Positions 16,924 to 25,306 of a stretch of 28,835 nucleotides of DNA are shown in pieces. The position numbers and the translations under genes are program-made. The notes under the pieces were generated by a model. That model was not told where the DNA came from. It worked only from the letters and a program-made list of their open reading frames with translations, and made no database searches. The stretch is taken from NCBI GenBank assembly GCA_030849805.1, contig JASANZ010001978.1, forward strand, positions 1-28,835. Direction: 5' to 3'. The number at the start of each line of letters is the position of its first letter. Positions within the stretch are counted from its first letter, which is position 1. This DNA is from Sergeia podlipaevii (lineage: Eukaryota; Euglenozoa; Kinetoplastea; Trypanosomatida; Trypanosomatidae).

Positions 16924-17403
16924 TAAAAATGGAAAAGATGAATGCTTCATAACATAAAAGCGATAAACCACAAAGAGTTGGAAAAAAAAGGGAGAGACAG
17001 AAATAATTAATGAGGGGGAAGGAGCAAAAGCACCAGCAAAAAAAAAAAACAAATGCCTTCAAATAGAAGAAACAGAAAGATAACTATCTTCAAGCAAAGT
17101 AACTGTTATTTACTTCTTTTTTCCAAGCTACTGAAATCCCGTAATGTATTGGGTCTTAACAATTGCGTGTAAAGAAAAATTGCATTTCATCACTGTGCTA
17201 ATCGCATTTGACTACTAACTCATAGGAAAGGATAAGAAAAGAACAAAACATCTTTGCCTATTTGAATGGTAAACTTCTTATTGGTTTACGCTATGGTGTT
17301 AACAAAAAAAGGCACTCAAAAAATAATAAAAAGAAACAAGCGACACATACATTTATATATGAGATTAACGTGTGTGTAACGATAAAGAGGAGAAAGCAAG
17401 CAT
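16924..17403. other. intergenic spacer between the 1444-residue gene and FKBP gene
   Basis: The lower part contains the FKBP polypyrimidine tract and acceptor. The upper part (17053-17403) is A/T-rich and should be 3' UTR of the next upstream gene. I see no additional gene or repeat. Confidence 0.6.
16945..17051 (-). promoter_or_regulatory. predicted trans-splice acceptor for the FKBP gene
   Basis: The complement of about 16979-17050 is dominated by T and C runs. No AG occurs until 16946-16945, so the leader is about 21 bases and the ATG at 16950 is excluded from the mature mRNA. Confidence 0.55.
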
Positions 17404-20400
17404 TTACTGTCGTTCAAACATTTCCTTTGTAGAAGCATCTGGCTGTGTGCCTATAGGTTCATCATCCGAGCTTCCCAGTCCCTGACCCTCCTGCATCTTG
17501 GCAGCCTGTTGCGGGTTTAGTGTTGTGCCATTGACGCGTAACTCCACCTGCCGCCTCTGCAGCTCCTCGTAATCCTTCGATGCCATCTGCGAGCGCAGAA
17601 GAGGATTATTTGCAATCCTCTCGTGAGTCATTGCTTCTTTATATATCAATGCAGTGCCGTAAATGTAGGTTGGCTTGGATGGGTCAGAGAGATGCGCGTC
17701 AAGCGCATTAATGGTGCGATCAAGTTCTTTTCTGTCCACGAAATGAGACATCTTTTCCCGTACTTTGGTGAGTTCATCCATAAGAATCTTGTTCTGAGCT
17801 CTATCCCCCGGAACAAGAATCTGGCAGATGCGACGGAGAGCATCATTGATCAAGCGCTGCCCACGCGGGCGAGATGCAAGAGCACAATGAGTGTAAATAT
17901 ACAGAAACGCTGGCTCATAAAGGTCCCACATCTTCTGCACTTCATCCCGGCCCTTGGGATACACGCGAAATGTGAAGTACAGATGAGTCCAGAACAGATA
18001 GGGGTCAGACCCCTCGTATTCCTTGGCCCGCCACTGAAGTATCTTGTTGCGAAACAATGTGTCAGCGACTTCATTTACAGTTTTGAAGTACTCGGCCAGC
18101 TCCGGAAGCGTCTCACCACCACGTGCCCGCCCTTCCATGTTGTGCATCAGCATCTCGTTCGTTGGCTGCCACTTCATGCGCGCCTTCACCTCTTTCGTAA
18201 TTTTCTCTCCATATGCTGACAGGTTGGCATGCACCAGAGCAAGCCGGAATGGAAGGTCTGAAAACGGCTCAATCCAGTGAGGAGGTTCCCTTGTTTCAAA
18301 CAGCTGCGCCACAACCATCTCTACCTCAGCAAGATGCCGATCCACGTCTGTTTCACCAGGAGAGTACACACGCATAAGATATTTGGCTTTGGTCAGCAGT
18401 GGTGCTCGCCACGACGGTGGCAGCCGCTCCATTGCGGTTCGAATCGCCATGTGGTACAAATTAACGCACTTATCGCGGTATGAGCGTCCTGTTTGATAGC
18501 GGCCATGGCGAAACATAAACTCAGAGTGTTCCCAATAAAGGTCGCCCATGTAGCGGAGCCACAGATGCTCGGCAGTTTCTTGGGTGAGTGGCGCGCCTTC
18601 CAAAAACACCCTGGCGCGTTCGGGGAAGGGGTGGATTGAGGGATGGGTTTTCTTGTTCACATTCTCAAGACAACGGTCAGAAATATCAAGAGCGAGAGTG
18701 AGACGCCCGCGGCGCTCGTTGAACCAGAGGTACTCCGTCTCGTCCATCATTGGATACCAACGCTTGGTTGAGCCCGAGTGCCAGATTGCCTCCGCTTTAT
18801 CAATGTTCCCACTGAGCTCCGCCAAGATCGCATTTTCTCCATCTAAAAACTCCTTCTCGTCGTACTCGTAAGGTGGATCGCAGTCAGGAATGGGAATCTG
18901 GACAATGTCCCTCCCGGCCTTAGCATAGTTGGAAAACCATTCGATGGAATCCTCAAATAGCCCCTCCGCATGAGACCGGAAACGCGTATCGGCAAAGTTG
19001 AGAAACATATTATGTAAGTGTCGCGCTGCGTAGTAGCAGGCAGCTCCACGGCACCATTGATAGAAGGCCTCCACCGCGGCATCGCGGGCAGAGTCGGTCA
19101 CACCCTCCACACGCATGGGGCACTTGAGTCGTGTGTCCTTGACGTGTCGAACAAGAAACTCACGATGTGTCTCTAGCTGCTCCATCGTTTGAAAATCCGT
19201 CACGATAAACACCGCAAGCTCACTACTAATCCATTTCATGAAAGGTTTTGCAATGACCTCATACTTGTGGTCGCGCACCATCACCACATACCGCTGGACA
19301 GGATTCTTACGAATGGTGTCAAGCTCAAGTGACGTCATCTCCTGGATAAAGTTCATAAAGTTGCGGCCCAGTAGCTTGCTCTTTGCAGATGCACGACGCA
19401 AGATCTCATCCGCCTCAGTCTTTACCGTGTTAGCCTCTGTCACACGATTGCCCTTGTACTTATAGAAGTCAGCCAAAAAGTGCTTGGTGTGGCCCTCGAA
19501 TATAAGCTTAAATACAGCCTCCTGCTCCTCTGGAATTTCTGGATGATCACCGACGAGGCCGTTGCGGAAGCGCTCCATAGTATCAAATAGCATCTCTTCA
19601 CACTTGTCCTCGCTGGTCACCTGTGTGAGGTTGCCGAACTCGGTGAGGGTCTGCTGGAACGATTCCCGATACGCCCGCCACGTCTTTTCAAGGTTTTTCT
19701 TGTTGAAATCAACGGCATCTTCCTCCTCCACGCCGCGATAAGGATCCACAACGGAGTCTGTCTCCCACGGAAGCGACGGAAGAAGAATGTCGCGGTCGTA
19801 CTGCAGCTTTGACTTGCGCAGACGCTCTTGTCGCTCCTTTCGCAGCGCGGCAGACTTGGAAAGTGGCTTCCCTTTTCCCTCCACCACTTTCGCCTTACTT
19901 TCGTCCAGCGACGCAGCGGCCGTCTCCTCTTTCTTCGTCGCCGCCGCCGATTCAATCGCTCCATCCGGAGTAACGTCACGGAAGAGCGGAAGTGGCTTAT
20001 ACCCTTCAACAAGTTCTGGGAGCGTCCTGAGCTTGTGCATTTTGATCTCATCAAAAGCCGATACACCTCTTTCCGCGTCATCGTTTGTGATACGATCTTC
20101 GTCAATAAGTTGCGGAGGGACATAGTACTCGCGCTCTGGCTGTTTCTCTTCCAAGGGGTCGTGGACAAGACCATACTTCTTGATTAAAGGCTGCGTTTCT
20201 ATTAGGGTATCCTTGTACCATTGCGGCATGCCGCTCAGTTCGTGGGTCTGTGGAACATGGCACAGCTCATTTGGGATATCCGGCTCTGCATTTTGGGGGC
20301 GTTCCCCTACCTCGATGAATCCAGAAGCACGAGCGTGTAAGGTAGAAGATGAAGAGGGAGCACTACTGCCACTGTCAGCGTGGGTTACATCTCCCCCTTC

Positions 20401-21738
20401 CTCCTTCAAGATGCCCTCTTCGAGCTGTGCGACAGCCTCCCCAAGAGCCATTGCCTTCCGTTTATTCACGTCCAGCTGCCCTTTTGCTTCTGCCTTCTGG
20501 AGCTGCTTAATCTGCTCCATGCGTGCCTCCACTTGCGCACGCACTATCGGCTTATCTCCATACTGCTTTGAGGTGTCATGGTGTGCTTTGGCAACCGCCA
20601 GCGCAGCATCACGCCCTGCCTCGTGCGCCATGAGGCCAGACTGCTCTATCATTTCCTGTTGGTAGCTTGCATCTCCAGCAATCGCGCTGGCCTGCTCGAC
20701 TGTAATGCCAGTGGGCAAGGGCTCCATGTCCGCCTTTGGGAATCCAGAAATGGGATCAATTTCCACCGGCTCCTTACTTGGCTTCCCATGCAAAAGAGCC
20801 TGGCGAGCTCCATATGCCTGAATCTTCATTTTCGTCTTGGCTACTTCAAGTGGGTCTGCAGTACCAGACAGAGCCTGATACGTTTGCTGCGGATCTAAGT
20901 CAACAATTCCGGACACAATGCTGTGGTACACATCCCCCATTTCCAGCTGTCTTTGTTCCTCCTCCTCCATAAGTGCGCGGTCACTCTGCAGGCTTTGATG
21001 TACAGCCTTACGCTCTTCTCCTTCAATAAGCCACATACGATCCTTGTACTTGGTGTCAGCCAAGTGCTTCCATGAGGAGTCAGACCAACGCTGCTCTGTC
21101 GGCAAAACACGGCGACGACCGTGCTCATCATAGTGGTCGAGATAGTCAGTGTACCCCTGCGGCCAGATCATGCGATCCTTCTGCACCTTGAAGGCTCTGT
21201 CCTTCCAATGTAGATACCACTCCTGTTCACGCTCGATTGGGTCCTGAATATACAAGTCAAAGCGATCGCGTATGTCCTGGATAACCTCCTCAGATGTCGG
21301 AATCAGAGTCTTCTTCCAACGCACCTCCCACGGCAGTCCATCAACATCTTGCTGTTCCGCAAGCATATCTTTGCGAGCTTGTTGAGAGCTTTTTGTCAAC
21401 CGCTCACCAGGCCCATATTCGCCGAACTTGGCTCGCATTTCTCTCTCCTTTTCCATGTCTGTTCGGTTACGTCTCTCTGTCGCCACCTCAGGCACCTTTA
21501 CGTGCTCAAGAACATTCATTCCAAAGTCAAGATGCGGACTCAAATCGGGGCTCTCAACAATTGACATTTGGCTGCCAGTGTTGGGGTCGGCATTTGACTG
21601 GCTCCGCTGTTTATCCCTCGACGTGCCGAGGGAATGCTGAGACTGGCATCGAACGCCCGCAACTAAATGAGTGCGGTGAAGCAGGAAGCAACGAGTGCAC
21701 TGGGACCGCCATGCCACTGGCCGGTATCCGCGCATCAT
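17404..21738 (-). CDS. large probable mitochondrial protein of unknown function
   Basis: The 1444-residue protein has a start MMRGYRPVAWRSQCTRCFLL rich in Arg and lacking acidic residues, typical of a mitochondrial presequence. The body is hydrophilic, rich in charged and aromatic residues (many Trp, Tyr and Met), with predicted helical and coiled-coil-like segments in the first 400 residues, an Ala/Lys/Glu-rich stretch near 620-660 and a long Trp/Tyr-rich helical C-terminal half. The C-terminal 40 residues are Gln-rich and polar. I recognise no enzymatic motif, membrane segment or PPR array. Large proteins of this kind are common in the kinetoplastid mitoribosome and its assembly factors, so that is a reasonable guess, not an identification. 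The longest frame starts at an ATG at 21846, but that lies in the polypyrimidine tract. The ATG at 21738 follows the acceptor AG at 21772-21771 with an ATG-free leader. Confidence 0.85.
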   Translation of the reverse strand: MMRGYRPVAWRSQCTRCFLLHRTHLVAGVRCQSQHSLGTSRDKQRSQSNADPNTGSQMSIVESPDLSPHLDFGMNVLEHVKVPEVATERRNRTDMEKEREMRAKFGEYGPGERLTKSSQQARKDMLAEQQDVDGLPWEVRWKKTLIPTSEEVIQDIRDRFDLYIQDPIEREQEWYLHWKDRAFKVQKDRMIWPQGYTDYLDHYDEHGRRRVLPTEQRWSDSSWKHLADTKYKDRMWLIEGEERKAVHQSLQSDRALMEEEEQRQLEMGDVYHSIVSGIVDLDPQQTYQALSGTADPLEVAKTKMKIQAYGARQALLHGKPSKEPVEIDPISGFPKADMEPLPTGITVEQASAIAGDASYQQEMIEQSGLMAHEAGRDAALAVAKAHHDTSKQYGDKPIVRAQVEARMEQIKQLQKAEAKGQLDVNKRKAMALGEAVAQLEEGILKEEGGDVTHADSGSSAPSSSSTLHARASGFIEVGERPQNAEPDIPNELCHVPQTHELSGMPQWYKDTLIETQPLIKKYGLVHDPLEEKQPEREYYVPPQLIDEDRITNDDAERGVSAFDEIKMHKLRTLPELVEGYKPLPLFRDVTPDGAIESAAATKKEETAAASLDESKAKVVEGKGKPLSKSAALRKERQERLRKSKLQYDRDILLPSLPWETDSVVDPYRGVEEEDAVDFNKKNLEKTWRAYRESFQQTLTEFGNLTQVTSEDKCEEMLFDTMERFRNGLVGDHPEIPEEQEAVFKLIFEGHTKHFLADFYKYKGNRVTEANTVKTEADEILRRASAKSKLLGRNFMNFIQEMTSLELDTIRKNPVQRYVVMVRDHKYEVIAKPFMKWISSELAVFIVTDFQTMEQLETHREFLVRHVKDTRLKCPMRVEGVTDSARDAAVEAFYQWCRGAACYYAARHLHNMFLNFADTRFRSHAEGLFEDSIEWFSNYAKAGRDIVQIPIPDCDPPYEYDEKEFLDGENAILAELSGNIDKAEAIWHSGSTKRWYPMMDETEYLWFNERRGRLTLALDISDRCLENVNKKTHPSIHPFPERARVFLEGAPLTQETAEHLWLRYMGDLYWEHSEFMFRHGRYQTGRSYRDKCVNLYHMAIRTAMERLPPSWRAPLLTKAKYLMRVYSPGETDVDRHLAEVEMVVAQLFETREPPHWIEPFSDLPFRLALVHANLSAYGEKITKEVKARMKWQPTNEMLMHNMEGRARGGETLPELAEYFKTVNEVADTLFRNKILQWRAKEYEGSDPYLFWTHLYFTFRVYPKGRDEVQKMWDLYEPAFLYIYTHCALASRPRGQRLINDALRRICQILVPGDRAQNKILMDELTKVREKMSHFVDRKELDRTINALDAHLSDPSKPTYIYGTALIYKEAMTHERIANNPLLRSQMASKDYEELQRRQVELRVNGTTLNPQQAAKMQEGQGLGSSDDEPIGTQPDASTKEMFERQ

Positions 21739-21770
21739 CTGCTGATAGTTCTCTCTAGCGTTATGTGTGA

Positions 21771-21842
21771 CTATGGAAGCAAAAATACAACAAATAGTGT
21801 CATGGTCGTTAAAAAAAAAAAAAAGGAGGAAACGGAAAGAAA
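21771..21842 (-). promoter_or_regulatory. predicted trans-splice acceptor for the 1444-residue gene
   Basis: A strong coding-strand polypyrimidine tract (complement of 21811-21842) is followed by the first AG at 21772-21771, giving a 32-base leader. Confidence 0.55.
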
Positions 21843-21889
21843 GCATACAAGCATCTATATCCAGGGGATAAAGGGGGGAGGAAACACAA

Positions 21890-21979
21890 GGTGTCTGTAA
21901 GGTGTCATCTCAGACACACTCGCCACATGCTCTCCCTCTCAATCATAATGAGGCACGCGTTTTCGCGCGCAGTTGAGAG
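21890..21979. repeat. cluster of inverted repeats (potential RNA hairpins)
   Basis: GTGTCTG (21891-21897) is perfectly complementary to CAGACAC (21911-21917), and GGTGTC is directly repeated at 21890 and 21901. Next, CTCTCAA (21936-21942) pairs with TTGAGAG (21973-21979). It encloses an inner stem GCACGCG/CGCGCGC (21953-21959 with 21964-21970, one mismatch) around a four-base loop. The cluster stands out from the surrounding low-complexity spacer. I do not recognise it as a known RNA. Confidence 0.55.
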
Positions 21980-21997
21980 AAAAGAAATGTGAATACG

Positions 21998-22342
21998 TTA
22001 CGGTGGATTGTTATGATATTGAATGCTCAAAAAAAAAAAAAGAAGAGAAAGAACGAAAAAAAAGATGCTAAAGAGCAAACCTACAATAAGATAACAATAA
22101 AAATCGGGATTAATGTCCTGCTTTATGCCTTTCGCATCTCTTTTTGATGAGTATATCAAGAGGTAATCGGGTAATTCTGCTGCACAGGTAGAGGCGCCAC
22201 TTTTCCTGTTACAAAAAGAAATGGTCTTCAAAGAAAGCGCAAGGTAATAGCTTTTACTGCGATATTGCCTATACTGTTGCTGCCAAGGACACATGCAGTA
22301 TACTGCGCCATTTTTTTTTTGTTGTTGTTCTTCTTCCTCCAT
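21998..22342 (-). CDS. doubtful 114-codon open frame, possible tail-anchored protein
   Basis: An ATG at 22342 opens 114 codons on the coding strand. The product begins MEEEEQQQKK and ends with a hydrophobic segment (about 84-107: YLIVGLLFSIFFFVLSLLFF). A polypyrimidine tract (complement of 22429-22470) and AG at 22389-22388 lie upstream, with a seven-codon upstream frame (22364-22344) just before the ATG. The apparent membrane segment is encoded by a T-rich tract that could itself be a splicing signal, so chance is the more likely explanation. No family is recognised. Confidence 0.2.
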   Translation of the reverse strand: MEEEEQQQKKNGAVYCMCPWQQQYRQYRSKSYYLALSLKTISFCNRKSGASTCAAELPDYLLIYSSKRDAKGIKQDINPDFYCYLIVGLLFSIFFFVLSLLFFFLSIQYHNNPP

Positions 22343-22586
22343 CTCAGTTTGTTTCTCGTGGCATATATATATGTTGAAATGTATTCACTAGTAGCCCACG
22401 GCATAATATCAATTCGATTAAAATATTCAAAAAAAAAAAGGAAGAAAGGCCGGAGTAAGAAAAAAAAAAACTGTATAGTATTTATTGCTGCTGCTGCTAA
22501 TTCCTTGCTTTGCCTTATCATTCCATTTCTTCTTTTCTCACCTCCCCGCTTTGCTTTCCCTTGGATACGAGTGTCACACGTAGTTG

Positions 22587-22610
22587 TAATAATAATAATA
22601 ATCATCATCA
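22587..22610. repeat. TAA/ATC trinucleotide repeat
   Basis: Five TAA units (22587-22601) are followed by three ATC units up to 22609, within the probable 3' UTR of the i-AAA protease gene. Confidence 0.85.
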
Positions 22611-22922
22611 AAACAATATATTTGTACCTGTTGCAACCCGTCTTGGCATAAGTATGTGAAAATTCTTTGGTAGCGTAAAAACAACAAAATAAAATAAACA
22701 TTGACAGCAATAACAAAAAAAGACAAAAACGAGCAGGAAAGCAATAAAAACAAAAACGTGTGTGCGCGTTTGTAGTGATATCTGTGGAAACGTTGGAACC
22801 CGCTAAAATACTGGAAAGTGATCTCCTATTGTTTACTCTTTAGCAAGAGTTGTACAAATGAGCCTCGCTGCTAATATTGGCAAAGTTGAAGAGTAAAATG
22901 AAAATGTTTGTAATGTATGTAA

Positions 22923-24893
22923 CTACGAAATTGGTACTGTGCGCTGTCCCTTCTTTTGTGCGCTGCCAGCTCCGTTGTCCGTTGGCGCCACAGGTGGTAC
23001 GTTCATACGCATAGGCCTCTCAGGAAGAGGTTCCCCTTTCATGATCTTGGCAATGTCATCTCCACTCAGCGTTTCGTATTTGAGCAAGTTGTTCGCAATC
23101 GCCTCGAGCTCAGTGCGATGAGTTAGGAGAATCTCTTTAGTTTCCACATACGCTTGCTGCACAAGGTCGTGCACCTCCTTTTCGATCTTCTGCTTTGTCT
23201 CATCAGACATATACGCACCTTCTGGGGTATCTGCCGACTCGTAGTCAATGAATCCCATGGAGTCGCTAAATCCAAAACGTCTAATCATTGCACGCGCCAT
23301 GCGCGTAGCCTGCTGAAAATCAGAGCTCGCACCTGTAGTAACGTCTTCATTACCCAGAAGGATCTCTTCGCCAACACGACCCGCGACGCACACTTTCAGG
23401 CGAGCAAGACACTGCCGCTTATTTTGGCTGTATCTATCTTTCTCTGACATTTGCTGGACAAGACCCATGATGCCATTCCCGCGTGGGACGATGGTGGCCT
23501 TGTGCACTGGCTCTGCACCTTGGTCCTTCAGCAACATGGCGCTCAAAGCATGCCCACCTTCATGAAATGCGGTGATGCGGCGCTCATCCTCAGGTATAAT
23601 TTTTCGGCTTTCCGCACCCATCATGACGCGATCCCTTGCATACTCGAGCTCCTCGCTCGTCACCTTGGTCTTGTTGAGCACCGCAGCACGGATAGCAGCA
23701 ATATTCACAAGGTTGCTAAGTTCAGCGCCAGTGAATCCCGTCGTTCCTTTCGCGATGTCCATGGCCTTCACTGAATCATCGATTTTGATCTTGTCGAGAT
23801 AAATTTGGAGTACCTCCGCGCGACCCTTCATGTCGGGGGGATCGACTGCAATTGTGGTATCCAGACGCCCTGGTCGGGTGAGAGCCTTATCGAGGGTGTC
23901 AGGAGTATTGGTAGCCGCGAGTACAATCACCGATTCGTTTGAACGAAACCCGTCCATCTCAGCAAGCAATTGGTTCAGTGTCATGCGGGAATACGCGTGA
24001 TCGGTCCGCGAGCGCTTGCCACCAAGAGCATCGATTTCATCGATGAAAATAAGGGCAGGAGAATTCGCCTTTGCTGCAGCAAAAATCTCACGCACGCGGC
24101 GGGAACCGACGCCAACAAACATTTCATCAAATTCGCTGCCTGTAGCGTAGAAAAAGCTCACCCCAGCTTCCTTTGCAATGGCCTTGGCCAACAACGTCTT
24201 ACCGCATCCTGGAGGGCCAACCAGTAGCGCACCCTTCGGTAGTCGGCCGCCGAGCTCGTGAAACTTCTCAGGATCCTTCAAAAATTCAACGATCTCTTCG
24301 AGTTCCTTCTTTGCCTCATCGCACCCGCGAATACTGTCAAAAGTGACGTCCAGATCATCCAAATTCACTGGTTTAACCTCATACGACCCGAATATACCGC
24401 CAGCAAGCCCTCCACGGGAAAACCCTGATGGTTTTCCCGGAGTGTCATCCTTAAAGCGGTCTGTTACTTCGTCAAAAAGACTGAGCAAGCAACTGATGCC
24501 AATGCCAAGAAGCAAAAACATCCAAAACCGCGTCGCCCAAGTAGTCTTCTGAGGCATGGGTATCACCACAATTGGGCGTTCCTTCGTGCCAAGCTCGCTG
24601 GGAAACGGACTTCCTCCTTGTCCTCCATATGGCATGGAAGGAGGTGGTTGAGGGTACTGCTGGGAATATGGCCCATTGTTTGGATTATAATAGAATTGGC
24701 CTTGCTGTGGGTTTTGGTAGGGTGGTGGCGGAGGAGGTGGATAGGGGCTTTGATCGTTATAGTATGATCGTCGCTGCATCAACACAGGTGAAAGCACCAG
24801 GGTAGCTTTCTTTCCTTGAAACCCTTGATTCAAACGAAGAACTGCTGTTCTCCTATTGACGGTGAGCTGTACCGATCCTAGATACTTCCTCAT
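22923..24893 (-). CDS. mitochondrial i-AAA (YME1/FtsH-type) zinc metalloprotease
   Basis: The 656-residue protein is an FtsH-family ATP-dependent protease (peptidase M41). One membrane segment (about 123-140) implies the i-AAA topology, with the active domains facing the intermembrane space. The AAA domain has Walker A GPPGCGKT (226-233), the pore and following motif FDEMFVGVGSRRVR (255-268), Walker B LIFIDEID (281-288) and arginine fingers R340 and R343 in TRPGRLD. The protease domain has HEGGH (444-448), with D525 in ASSDFQQA as the likely third zinc ligand. The N-terminus (1-40) is basic and free of acidic residues, as in mitochondrial presequences. It is followed by an unusual Pro/Tyr/Gln-rich segment (44-90, with seven consecutive Pro). 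The family degrades unassembled inner-membrane proteins and regulates lipid-transfer proteins. The ATG at 24893 fits a 69-base leader without upstream ATG. Confidence 0.93.
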   Translation of the reverse strand: MRKYLGSVQLTVNRRTAVLRLNQGFQGKKATLVLSPVLMQRRSYYNDQSPYPPPPPPPYQNPQQGQFYYNPNNGPYSQQYPQPPPSMPYGGQGGSPFPSELGTKERPIVVIPMPQKTTWATRFWMFLLLGIGISCLLSLFDEVTDRFKDDTPGKPSGFSRGGLAGGIFGSYEVKPVNLDDLDVTFDSIRGCDEAKKELEEIVEFLKDPEKFHELGGRLPKGALLVGPPGCGKTLLAKAIAKEAGVSFFYATGSEFDEMFVGVGSRRVREIFAAAKANSPALIFIDEIDALGGKRSRTDHAYSRMTLNQLLAEMDGFRSNESVIVLAATNTPDTLDKALTRPGRLDTTIAVDPPDMKGRAEVLQIYLDKIKIDDSVKAMDIAKGTTGFTGAELSNLVNIAAIRAAVLNKTKVTSEELEYARDRVMMGAESRKIIPEDERRITAFHEGGHALSAMLLKDQGAEPVHKATIVPRGNGIMGLVQQMSEKDRYSQNKRQCLARLKVCVAGRVGEEILLGNEDVTTGASSDFQQATRMARAMIRRFGFSDSMGFIDYESADTPEGAYMSDETKQKIEKEVHDLVQQAYVETKEILLTHRTELEAIANNLLKYETLSGDDIAKIMKGEPLPERPMRMNVPPVAPTDNGAGSAQKKGQRTVPIS

Positions 24894-25306
24894 CTTGCTA
24901 CAATAACAGTAAATAATAGTTTGTGCACACGCGCACGTTTTTTCTCTTCACTTAAAAAGCAACTTCAAAAAAGGAAGTAGAAGGGGGTACAAACAAGTCG
25001 TTATATGCATTCAAATGCACCTTTTCCCTTTTTAAAGATGCCAGATAGTGACAGCATAAGTTCAGACTCAACACGCAAACAAAGCATTCCTCTCCGACAA
25101 ATTTAGTATGCATACTTTTTTTCGTTTTGTTTTTTGTTTGCCGCAATCGCGGTGCAAAGATGAGAGGGTAGTGTGTGTGTTCGTTAATTTCGCATTTTTC
25201 GTTTTCTTTTTCATTTGATTATTTTTATATAGCTCAATACCTTACTCCTTTTCAATCATTATGCTAAAAAAAAAATGTATCCTATAGGTTCCTAGTGTAT
25301 CACTAA
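24894..25306. other. intergenic spacer between transportin and i-AAA protease genes
   Basis: This A/T-rich spacer has short T-runs on the plus strand and an A-run at 25266-25274. It should hold the transportin 3' UTR and the protease leader. I see no other gene. Confidence 0.6.
24963..24987 (-). promoter_or_regulatory. predicted trans-splice acceptor for the i-AAA protease gene
   Basis: A pyrimidine-rich tract (complement of 24966-24987) is followed by AG at 24964-24963. A later AG at 24899-24898, just before the ATG, is an alternative. Confidence 0.4.

Larger units (their letters stand above)
21739..22922. other. 1.2 kb intergenic spacer downstream of the i-AAA protease gene
   Basis: From low to high coordinates this holds the acceptor of the 1444-residue gene, an inverted-repeat cluster (21890-21979), two more polypyrimidine tracts (complement of 22029-22063 and 22429-22470), TAA and ATC trinucleotide repeats (22587-22610) and A-rich 3' UTR sequence. 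One short frame (21998-22342) is listed separately as doubtful. Confidence 0.55.

Noticed and set aside
17623..18219. 198-codon plus-strand frame inside the 1444-residue gene
   Set aside because: Antisense to a long intact coding region and without recognisable motifs.
22228..22716. 162-codon minus-strand frame in the 1.2 kb spacer
   Set aside because: It is made largely of homopolymer and trinucleotide-repeat translations (runs of Ile, Thr, Phe and Lys) and looks like untranslated sequence.
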